Positions 1-5,062 of a DNA stretch of 7,294 nt are shown here, one piece after another (positions within the stretch are counted from its first letter, which is position 1; each line of letters opens with the position of its first letter). A model generated the notes under the pieces. That model was given only the letters and a program-made list of their open reading frames with translations, did not search any database and had not been told where the DNA came from. A program made the translations under genes and the position numbers. The stretch comes from Clostridia bacterium (GTDB lineage Bacteria > Bacillota > Clostridia > Christensenellales > CAG-314): positions 1 to 7,294 of the forward strand of contig CAAGHL010000025.1 of NCBI GenBank assembly GCA_900769665.1, given 5' to 3'.

Positions 1-1
1 C

Positions 2-118
2 ACGCTCGGGTGCCGCAAAAACGCTTCGCGCCCTAAAGGCGAGGATTTTTTGATGATTTTTGACGAGATTGAGCCTGCGTGGCAGGTTTTCTACGGATTA
101 TTACACAAGCCGTACTAA
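2..118 (+). CDS. Unidentified C-terminal reading frame at left edge
   Basis: An open frame runs from the left edge to a TAA at 116-118, giving 38 visible residues that end in the acidic/aromatic stretch FDEIEPAWQVFYGLLHKPY. An internal ATG lies at 53-55 but no good ribosome binding site precedes it. I do not recognise the protein. Most of the frame lies inside the inverted-repeat element at 31-150, and its stop codon falls within a perfect hairpin (108-123). It may therefore be a repeat that happens to be open rather than the end of a gene. The true start, if any, lies outside the window. Confidence 0.22.
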   Translation, partial: TLGCRKNASRPKGEDFLMIFDEIEPAWQVFYGLLHKPY

Positions 119-150
119 CGGCTACGCCGCGGAAAAGACCGCCTTTAGGG
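31..150. repeat. 120-bp element with 11-bp terminal inverted repeats
   Basis: CCCTAAAGGCG at 31-41 is the exact reverse complement of CGCCTTTAGGG at 140-150. Inside are two further perfect hairpins: CCTGC-GTG-GCAGG (74-86) and AGCCGT-ACTA-ACGGCT (108-123). The whole can fold into a closed three-way RNA or DNA shape. Size and symmetry suit a small dispersed intergenic repeat (MITE- or REP-like) or a structured RNA. No T-run follows, so it is not an ordinary intrinsic terminator. No flanking target-site duplication was evident. Confidence 0.45.
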
Positions 151-185
151 TTGTTAGTGATAGCTAAATTAACCCTACTATTTGT

Positions 186-214
186 TTGTCATAAAACGAG
201 TTTTGTAGTATAAT
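186..214 (+). promoter_or_regulatory. Sigma-A type promoter for the alcohol dehydrogenase
   Basis: A -35 box TTGTCA (186-191, 5 of 6 consensus bases) and a perfect -10 box TATAAT (209-214) are separated by exactly 17 nt in an AT-rich stretch. Transcription would start near 221 and read into the gene at 389, leaving a leader of about 168 nt. This is the best housekeeping-type promoter in the window. Confidence 0.68.
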
Positions 215-280
215 AAATTAAGAGAAACGTTGTTTGGTGTGTTTGGGCGGTGTAATTGCGACGAAATGCGGCAGGTTTAG

Positions 281-320
281 GCAGTCTCTGGCGGTGGAAA
301 CAGTTGTTTACAGATACTGC
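281..320 (+). promoter_or_regulatory. Hairpin in the alcohol dehydrogenase leader
   Basis: GCAGT (281-285) pairs with ACTGC (316-320), and CTG (288-290) with CAG (311-313), separated by a symmetrical 2x2 internal loop. AAAC (298-301) and GTTT (306-309) can close the tip. Further down, a palindrome AATACGTATT (350-359) is followed by a T-run (361-366), resembling a weak attenuator just before the ribosome binding site. I do not recognise a riboswitch class, so a regulatory role is inference. Confidence 0.28.
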
Positions 321-388
321 TTGTGACTACGTGGTGTTGCAAAAATTTTAATACGTATTGATTTTTTCGGTACAAAAAGGATGAAGCA

Positions 389-1597
389 ATGAACTTTTTT
401 CGCAAAATTTGGTGTCGGACATATCAAGGCGTAATGTACGTGGCGCAAAGCGTTATGCCTTGGCGCAAACCCGAGCTTATTGAGGGCGAGGGTGCATTTG
501 ACAACCTTGCCGACGTATTAGTCGAAAAAGGTGTTTTGCGTCCTCTTGTCGTGTGCGACAAAGCCGCGTTGGAACGTCATGCCCTTGACAAGTTTTTCGA
601 CAATGCCGTAGGCAAGGTCGATTGCGCGGTTTACGACGGAGTTTTGCCAAATCCCACCGTCAAATTGGTAGAGGAAGGACTTGCCGTATATCTTGACAAC
701 AAATGCGACGGTATTGTCGCGTTCGGGGGCGGCTCTGCGATGGACTGTGCAAAAGCTATCGGCGCAAGGGTAGTACGTCCCAAGAAGACCGTCAATCAAA
801 TGAAGGGTTTGTTGAAGGTCGGTCGTAAATTGCCGCCGTTTTTTGCCGTGCCTACAACTGCCGGTACAGGTAGCGAGTGCACCGTATGCGCCGTTATTAC
901 CGATGGTGACACAAGGGACAAGTACGCAATAAACGATTTTTCGTTGATACCGCATTACGCCGTAGTAGATCCTACTCTTACAGTCGGGTTGCCGCCTTTT
1001 CTGACTGCAACTACGGGTATGGATGCGTTGACGCACGCCGTGGAGTCATACATCGGGCGTGAAAATACTGCCGAAACTCGCAAAAATGCCGAAGAAGCTG
1101 CCAAGTTGATATTTGATAATTTGCTAATCGCTACTACCGAAGGCAAAAATTTGCAAGCACGTCAAAACATGCAACGCGCGGCGTATCTTGCAGGGTTGGC
1201 GTTTACTAGGGCATACGTCGGCTACGTACATGCGTTGGCGCATGCGGTGGGCGGCACGTACAACACGGCTCACGGATTGGCGAATGCAGTGTTGTTGCCG
1301 AGAGTGCTGGAAGCCTACGGCAAGTCCGCTTACAAAAAGCTCGCCAAACTTGCTCGCATTACGCACGTTGCCGCAACGGAAGACGACAATGCCACGGCGG
1401 CAATAAAGTTTATTGCGGCGTTGGACGAACTCAACCGAAAAACGGGCATACCGGACAAACTTGTCGACCTAAAGCGTGATGACATTGCCGCTCTTGCACG
1501 TCACGCCGACAAGGAAGCAAACCCATTGTACCCCGTACCTAAGGAAATGAACGCAACGGAACTTGCCGAAATTTACAAAAAAGTGCTTGCGGAATAG
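389..1597 (+). CDS. Iron-containing alcohol dehydrogenase (group III)
   Basis: The 402-residue protein belongs to the group III (Fe-ADH) family of NAD(P)-dependent oxidoreductases, which interconvert alcohols or diols and aldehydes or ketones in the cytosol. Visible signatures are the dinucleotide-binding motif GGGSAMDCAKAIG (113-125), PTTAGTGSE (155-163) and the metal-binding set D212, H216, H281 and H295. The D-x3-H spacing (MDALTHAVESY) and the H-x13-H spacing match those of the lactaldehyde reductase FucO. The first ~30 residues form a basic/aromatic leader (FFRKIWCRTYQ, then PWRKP) that I associate with a clostridial subgroup; it is not a typical signal peptide. The start is supported by AAAGGA (376-381) 7 nt upstream. 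The gene appears monocistronic behind the 186-214 promoter, with 139 bp before rsmA. Substrate cannot be told from sequence; 1,3-propanediol, butanol or glycerol-type substrates are all possible. Confidence 0.93.
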   Translation: MNFFRKIWCRTYQGVMYVAQSVMPWRKPELIEGEGAFDNLADVLVEKGVLRPLVVCDKAALERHALDKFFDNAVGKVDCAVYDGVLPNPTVKLVEEGLAVYLDNKCDGIVAFGGGSAMDCAKAIGARVVRPKKTVNQMKGLLKVGRKLPPFFAVPTTAGTGSECTVCAVITDGDTRDKYAINDFSLIPHYAVVDPTLTVGLPPFLTATTGMDALTHAVESYIGRENTAETRKNAEEAAKLIFDNLLIATTEGKNLQARQNMQRAAYLAGLAFTRAYVGYVHALAHAVGGTYNTAHGLANAVLLPRVLEAYGKSAYKKLAKLARITHVAATEDDNATAAIKFIAALDELNRKTGIPDKLVDLKRDDIAALARHADKEANPLYPVPKEMNATELAEIYKKVLAE

Positions 1598-1736
1598 TAG
1601 ATAGAGTGCAACTGTCGACAATCGGGAAATGTGTGCAAAATACGCCTTTTGTGCGTTTGCAATTGGCAGTCGATGTCGGTGAAAAACGCATACGTATCGT
1701 AAAATTTGATACAAAATACAACAAATTACAGTAAAA
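1598..1736. other. Intergenic gap before rsmA
   Basis: This 139-bp spacer holds an imperfect hairpin (TGCAA 1634-1638 with TTGCA 1657-1661, plus ACGC 1642-1645 with GCGT 1653-1656) and a short GTATC/GATAC pairing at 1694-1712. Neither is followed by a T-run, so no clear terminator for the upstream gene is seen. No convincing -35/-10 pair was found; TTGGCA at 1663-1668 lacks a good -10 partner. Whether rsmA has its own promoter is unresolved. Confidence 0.4.
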
Positions 1737-2567
1737 ATGGACATTAAACAACTACTGCGGGACAAAGGGTTTCGCTTCAACAAACAGTTCGGACAAAACT
1801 TTTTGACCGACGAATACTTACTGCAAGACATTTGCAACGACGCAGGTATCGACGGCGGTACTGTGGTGGAAGTCGGCGCAGGAGCCGGCACGCTTACGAG
1901 AGTGCTTGCCAAAAATGCCGACAAAGTGGTGGCGTTTGAAATCGACCGCAACTTGAAGCAGGTGTTGGATATCACGCTTGCAGATTGCTCCAACGTGGAC
2001 GTTGTCATCGGCGACGTAATGAAGTACAAAATGTCGGACATCGAAGCGCTGTGCGACAATATGCCGTACAGGGTGGTTGCCAACATTCCCTACTACATCA
2101 CCACACCGCTACTTATGGAATTTGTGGAAAAGGGCACGCGCGTGACGTCGTTGACACTTACCATACAAAAGGAAGTTGCCGACAGGCTATGCGCCAAACC
2201 GCGCACCAAGGACTACGGCGCAATTACCGTTGCAGTGGACGCCGTCGCCGACGTTGTTACGACTCGTGTGCTGCCTCGCACATTGTTTTATCCGCAACCC
2301 AACGTGGACAGTGCGGTGGTGCGTATCGACATCAAGCGCAATAAGTATGACATATCCGATAGTGCGTTGTTTCGCAAAGTGGTCAAGGTGGCGTTTGCCA
2401 TGCGCCGCAAAACGTTGGTCAACAACCTTATCGTCGGTTTCGGCATGCAACGTGACGAGGCGGAACAAGTGCTTGCCGTCGTAGGTTTGGATGTCGGATG
2501 TCGAGGCGAGGAATTGTCCACCGAGCAATTTGTCACGCTGTACAAAGTAGTGCAAGCACGTGCGTAA
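1737..2567 (+). CDS. rsmA: 16S rRNA (A1518/A1519) dimethyladenosine transferase
   Basis: The 276-residue protein is an RsmA/KsgA SAM-dependent methyltransferase. It places two methyl groups on each of two adjacent adenosines in the 3'-terminal hairpin of 16S rRNA during late 30S maturation. Seen in order are the N-terminal GQNFL (19-23), SAM motif I VEVGAGAGTLT (44-54), the acidic motif II FEID (67-70), GDVM (92-95), the catalytic NIPY (116-119), and a C-terminal helical part with FYPQPNVDSAVV. Length is slightly shorter than the ~290 residues usual in Bacillus but nothing essential is missing. The ATG at 1737 is the only reasonable start, yet no Shine-Dalgarno sequence precedes it (the upstream bases are ACAGTAAAA). 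It leads the rsmA-tilS-hpt cluster. Loss of this enzyme gives kasugamycin resistance in other bacteria. Confidence 0.96.
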   Translation: MDIKQLLRDKGFRFNKQFGQNFLTDEYLLQDICNDAGIDGGTVVEVGAGAGTLTRVLAKNADKVVAFEIDRNLKQVLDITLADCSNVDVVIGDVMKYKMSDIEALCDNMPYRVVANIPYYITTPLLMEFVEKGTRVTSLTLTIQKEVADRLCAKPRTKDYGAITVAVDAVADVVTTRVLPRTLFYPQPNVDSAVVRIDIKRNKYDISDSALFRKVVKVAFAMRRKTLVNNLIVGFGMQRDEAEQVLAVVGLDVGCRGEELSTEQFVTLYKVVQARA

Positions 2568-2575
2568 GTATCGAT

Positions 2576-3919
2576 ATGAAAAAACTTGATCCTACAAAAA
2601 AATACGTGTTGGCTGTCAGTGGCGGAATGGACTCCATGTGCATGTTGCATTTGTTTGTTTGTCACAAGCCGAAGTTGCGTTTCAGCGTGGTTACGGTAAA
2701 TCACGGCATACGCCCCGAGGCGGCGGACGACTGCAAATTTGTCGCCGACTACTGCCGACAAAACGGCGTGGAGTGCGCAATCGAGTCTGTAGACGTGCCG
2801 ACATATGCTGCTGAACACAAGCTTTCCACCGAAACGGCGGCGCGGATATTGCGCTACAACGTTTTGGACAACGTCGATGCAGACTATATTTGCCTTGCTC
2901 ACCACATGAGCGACAATGCCGAAACGGTGCTTATGCACATTTTACGTGGTAGCGGAGCTAACGGTGCGGAGGGCATACGTGAACAAAACGGGCGGTATCT
3001 GCGACCGCTACTTGATATGACTCGTGATGAAATTTTTGCATACGTATGTAAAAATCACGTACCGTATGTCACCGACAGCACCAATGCCGACATCGCCTAC
3101 AGGCGCAATTACATCCGCAACGAGGTTATGCCGAGGTTAAAAACCGCCTATCCCGACGCCGAGTGTGCTATTGCTCGTTTCGCCGCAAACATTGCCGAGG
3201 ACAACGCCTATTTGTGCTCGCTTGCCGACATTTCGACGGTGGATTTTGCCGCTAATTATACTAGCGCGCGTATACCTATTACCTTGCTTACACAGCATTT
3301 GCCGATTGCAAAACGTGTTTTGTACAAGGTGTTTGCCGAAATGGGCGTGTATCGCGACATCGAAAGCGTACATGTGGCGGCGATTGTCGATCTTGCCAAG
3401 TCGCATGGCGGCGCAAAGCTCGACCTGCCGTTTGGGTTTGTTGCCTACAACGACTACACGCATATTACGCTTACTTGCATGTCTAATGATGATGTCGTAA
3501 ACGAAATTGATACAAAAAGTACCGATAACGCACCTTTAACGACAAAAAGCGGTACGTTAAACGACATAAACTGCGACTTTTGTGTGCCGTTTAGCGTAGG
3601 TGTTACGCAAACGCCGTTTGGCAAAGTCGTTGTTACACACACACCTACAAAAGGTGCGCTAAGGTGTGATTTGGCAAAAATCCCATCGGATGCCGTTGTG
3701 CGCACGATGCGTAGCGGCGACGTTTTTACCAAGTTTGGCGGCGGAACAAAACCGTTAAACAGATATTTGATAGACAAAAAAATACCGCAACGCAACCGCG
3801 CAAAGCTGCCGTTGATTGCAACGGGCAACAAAGTATTGGTAGTGTGCGGAGTGGAAATTTCCGACGAAATAAAAATCACCGACGGAAAGGATACGATATA
3901 CATATTTACGGAGGACTGA
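2576..3919 (+). CDS. tilS: tRNA(Ile)-lysidine synthetase
   Basis: The 447-residue protein converts C34 of the CAU-anticodon tRNA-Ile to lysidine using ATP and lysine, which switches the tRNA from methionine to isoleucine identity and allows AUA decoding. The N-terminal PP-loop SGGMDS (15-20) binds ATP. It is followed by NHGIRPEA (42-49), the family block AHHMSDNAETVLMHILRGSGANG (108-130) and RRNYIRNEVMPRL (176-188). A helical middle region leads to a C-terminal TilS domain around 374-432 (RTMRSGDVFTKFGGG, then NRYLIDKKIP). I place the start at 2576, 8 nt after the rsmA stop. The frame is open further upstream to an ATG at 2498, but that would overlap rsmA by 70 bp and add 26 residues outside the family. 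No clear Shine-Dalgarno is seen, so translational coupling to rsmA is likely. The enzyme is normally essential. Confidence 0.95.
   Translation: MKKLDPTKKYVLAVSGGMDSMCMLHLFVCHKPKLRFSVVTVNHGIRPEAADDCKFVADYCRQNGVECAIESVDVPTYAAEHKLSTETAARILRYNVLDNVDADYICLAHHMSDNAETVLMHILRGSGANGAEGIREQNGRYLRPLLDMTRDEIFAYVCKNHVPYVTDSTNADIAYRRNYIRNEVMPRLKTAYPDAECAIARFAANIAEDNAYLCSLADISTVDFAANYTSARIPITLLTQHLPIAKRVLYKVFAEMGVYRDIESVHVAAIVDLAKSHGGAKLDLPFGFVAYNDYTHITLTCMSNDDVVNEIDTKSTDNAPLTTKSGTLNDINCDFCVPFSVGVTQTPFGKVVVTHTPTKGALRCDLAKIPSDAVVRTMRSGDVFTKFGGGTKPLNRYLIDKKIPQRNRAKLPLIATGNKVLVVCGVEISDEIKITDGKDTIYIFTED
3910..3914 (+). promoter_or_regulatory. Ribosome binding site of hpt inside tilS
   Basis: GGAGG lies within the last codons of tilS, 10 nt before the ATG at 3925. 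It fixes the hpt start there rather than at an in-frame ATG at 3844, which would lie deep in tilS. Its placement across the tilS stop (3917-3919) suggests that tilS and hpt translation are coupled. Confidence 0.75.
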
Positions 3920-3924
3920 AAAAT

Positions 3925-4467
3925 ATGCAACACGACAACAACATTAAGGAAGTACTGTTGACGGAAGACCAAATTCGCGCGCGTATTGCCGAAGTTGGCA
4001 AACAAATTACCGAGGATTACCGCGGCAAAGATTTGCTTGTCATCGGCGTTTTGAAGGGTGCATGGGTGTATCTTGCCGACCTTTTCCGCGAAATCGACAA
4101 CAATGCCGAGGTGGACTTCATGTCAGTGTCCAGTTACGGCGGCGGCACGGTCAGTAGCGGAAGCTTGACCATTGTCAAGGATTTGTCCGTTGATTGCAAT
4201 GGGCGCGACGTGCTGATTGTGGAGGACATTGTCGACACGGGTATTACGCTGTCACGCTTGAAGGAAATGTTGTCCGCTCGCGGTGCTGCAAGCGTGGAAA
4301 TTACCACTCTTTTGAGTAAGCCGGCGCGTCGTCAAACAAATGTCGACGTTAAATACGTTTGTTTTGAAATCCCCGACAAATTCGTTATCGGTTACGGTTT
4401 GGACTTTGACGAGAGGTACAGAGGGTTGAGGGATGTGTGTGTGCTGAAAGAATCCGCCTACTTGTGA
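3925..4467 (+). CDS. hpt: Hypoxanthine phosphoribosyltransferase
   Basis: The 180-residue cytosolic enzyme transfers the phosphoribosyl group from PRPP to hypoxanthine (and usually guanine), making IMP or GMP in purine salvage. The PRPP loop VLIVEDIVDTGITL spans 96-109, with the acidic pair E100/D101 and D104 as the expected general base. LKGAW (43-47) and the mobile loop SSYGGG (69-74) sit upstream. The purine pocket is given by FEIPDKFVIGYGLD (147-160), whose K152 and D160 match conserved contacts of human HPRT. Length is typical of bacterial Hpt. It starts 5 nt after the tilS stop. In many Firmicutes tilS-hpt is followed by ftsH; here a long non-coding stretch follows instead. Specificity for hypoxanthine rather than guanine or xanthine is inferred from family and context. 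Confidence 0.95.
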   Translation: MQHDNNIKEVLLTEDQIRARIAEVGKQITEDYRGKDLLVIGVLKGAWVYLADLFREIDNNAEVDFMSVSSYGGGTVSSGSLTIVKDLSVDCNGRDVLIVEDIVDTGITLSRLKEMLSARGAASVEITTLLSKPARRQTNVDVKYVCFEIPDKFVIGYGLDFDERYRGLRDVCVLKESAYL

Positions 4468-4473
4468 GGGCGT

Positions 4474-4591
4474 TCCGACCACACGCGCGATGACGTGCGC
4501 ACGCAGTCAAGCAAGGACGGTTCTTTGTGCTACCGCACGAAGACCACATCGCGGTCGGACTTCCAAGGGTGCGGGCACGGGGCGTGCACCC
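4474..4591 (+). ncRNA. Candidate structured RNA: two GC-rich hairpins after hpt
   Basis: TCCGACC (4474-4480) pairs with GGTCGGA (4553-4559). GCGATG (4487-4492) pairs with CATCGC (4547-4552), stacked on the first helix across a 6-nt bulge. CGTGCG (4494-4499) pairs with CGCACG (4534-4539). Together these make a 19-bp irregular hairpin starting 7 nt after the hpt stop. A second hairpin, GGGTGC (4567-4572) with GCACCC (4586-4591), follows at once. Neither ends in a T-run. They could be a 3'-end stabiliser for the hpt transcript, a factor-dependent termination site, or the 5' part of an independent RNA. The strand is assumed from hpt; DNA pairing alone does not prove it. Confidence 0.35.
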
Positions 4592-4645
4592 ACTGCGAAC
4601 AGTCTTAATGTTTAACTAGTATTGAGAATACTTCAAAGCTTGATT

Positions 4646-4733
4646 GCGCCCCAAAGTGAAAAGCTCGCCGCATCTAACTCACAACGTTGGGGGCATCCCC
4701 AACATCCCCCGCAAGGGCTGTCGCCACGCACAG
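4646..4733 (+). promoter_or_regulatory. Mutually exclusive helices, switch-like
   Basis: CCCCAA occurs at 4649-4654 and again at 4697-4702, and both copies are complementary to TTGGGG at 4687-4692. In fold A, 4649-4654 pairs with 4687-4692, supported by GTGA (4656-4659) with TCAC (4679-4682). In fold B, GTTGGGG (4686-4692) and CCCCAAC (4697-4703) form a perfect 7-bp hairpin with a GCAT loop. A third option pairs GGGGG (4689-4693) with CCCCC (4706-4710), which would break the following CCC-GCAA-GGG hairpin (4708-4717, a GNRA loop). CTGT/ACAG (4718-4721 with 4730-4733) comes next. This layout is typical of a conformational switch, but no known riboswitch class was recognised. Confidence 0.33.
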
Positions 4734-4762
4734 GTCGCGGCAACACGGGACGTAGTAGAAAA

Positions 4763-4860
4763 TGGCAATAAAGATTAGAAATCTTGATAAAACACATCTA
4801 TTTGCAGTAAATCTAAGGTTGCGATGTTTTATTCGTCATTACTAAAAGCAATTATTGCCA
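4763..4860. ncRNA. 98-nt domain closed by a perfect 9-bp helix
   Basis: TGGCAATAA (4763-4771) is the exact reverse complement of TTATTGCCA (4852-4860). Inside, AAGATT-AGA-AATCTT (4771-4785) is a perfect 6-bp hairpin. ATAAAAC..ATC (4787-4798) pairs with GATGTTTTAT (4823-4832) across a 2-nt bulge. The result is a branched fold containing two hairpins. AT-richness raises the chance of random pairing for the inner helices; the 9-bp closing helix is the stronger sign. Strand is unknown. Confidence 0.32.
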
Positions 4861-5000
4861 GTGATATCGTTATTGATGTGGACTTGCTATTGCAATCAAT
4901 CATAGTCGTACCCGTTAGGTGCCGTGGAAATCTCGCAGAAGCGTACATATTTATCAGCGTATCTAATTGTGCTAAGTACGGTTTTCGTGCTGTAATGTAA
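4824..5000 (+). CDS. Possible small protein, 58 residues
   Basis: An ATG at 4824 preceded by AAGG (4815-4818, 5-nt spacing) opens a 58-codon frame ending with TAA at 4998-5000. The first half is hydrophobic (SLLKAIIASDIVIDVDLLLQ, then SIIVVPV) with scattered aspartates, and the second half is mixed. I recognise no family. It overlaps the inverted repeats at 4763-4860, and a frame of this length can arise by chance in a 595-bp gap, so it is a weak candidate. It lies 62 bp ahead of the kinase-like gene on the same strand. Confidence 0.15.
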   Translation: MFYSSLLKAIIASDIVIDVDLLLQSIIVVPVRCRGNLAEAYIFISVSNCAKYGFRAVM

Positions 5001-5052
5001 AACTAATCTCAATAAAGTTTTGTCCGAAGTGTTCGGCGTATATCTTTGTTTC

Positions 5053-5057
5053 GGAGG
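5053..5057 (+). promoter_or_regulatory. Ribosome binding site of the kinase-like gene
   Basis: GGAGG is followed 5 nt later by the ATG at 5063. A second ATG at 5059-5061 is out of frame and too close to be used, so 5063 is the start. Confidence 0.75.
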
Positions 5058-5062
5058 TATGT

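Larger units (their letters stand above)
4468..5062. other. 595-bp gene-poor region rich in inverted repeats
   Basis: No protein gene is convincing here; the longest notable frame is a 58-codon ORF at 4824-5000. The stretch divides into a GC-rich block with two hairpins (4474-4591), a short AT-rich linker, a second GC-rich block with competing helices (4646-4733), an AT-rich closed domain (4763-4860) and a tail with weaker pairings: ATTGAT/ATCAAT (4872-4877 with 4895-4900) and CGTAC/GTACG (4942-4946 with 4976-4980). A small hairpin CCGAA-GTG-TTCGG (5024-5036) sits just before the kinase ribosome binding site. No intrinsic terminator with a T-run was found after hpt and no strong promoter was found before 5063. 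The region could be transcribed with either neighbour or alone. Confidence 0.6.

Noticed and set aside
1469..2086. 205-codon minus-strand frame over the alcohol dehydrogenase/rsmA junction
   Set aside because: It is antisense to two recognised genes and its low-complexity Ser/Thr/Pro composition is typical of a shadow frame.
2498..2575. Longer tilS start at the ATG at 2498
   Set aside because: It would overlap rsmA by 70 bp and add 26 residues before the normal TilS N-terminus; the PP-loop is correctly placed from the ATG at 2576.
3844..3924. Longer hpt start at the ATG at 3844
   Set aside because: It lies within the tilS coding region; the GGAGG at 3910-3914 and the family length of 180 residues fix the start at 3925.
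4567..4591. Intrinsic terminator after hpt
   Set aside because: The GC-rich hairpin is good but is followed by CACTGCGAAC rather than a T-run.
4724..4752. Resemblance to the cyclic di-GMP-I (GEMM) riboswitch: CACGCACAGG followed by GGGACG
   Set aside because: The stretch between the two matches lacks the conserved GGCAAACC and tetraloop layout, and the second half of the aptamer (tetraloop receptor and P1b strand) is absent.
4468..5062. tmRNA, RNase P RNA, SRP RNA or 6S RNA
   Set aside because: None of the recognisable conserved blocks (tRNA-like ends and tag, GAGGAAAGTCC, the SRP tetraloop domain, a single long hairpin with central bubble) could be found on either strand.
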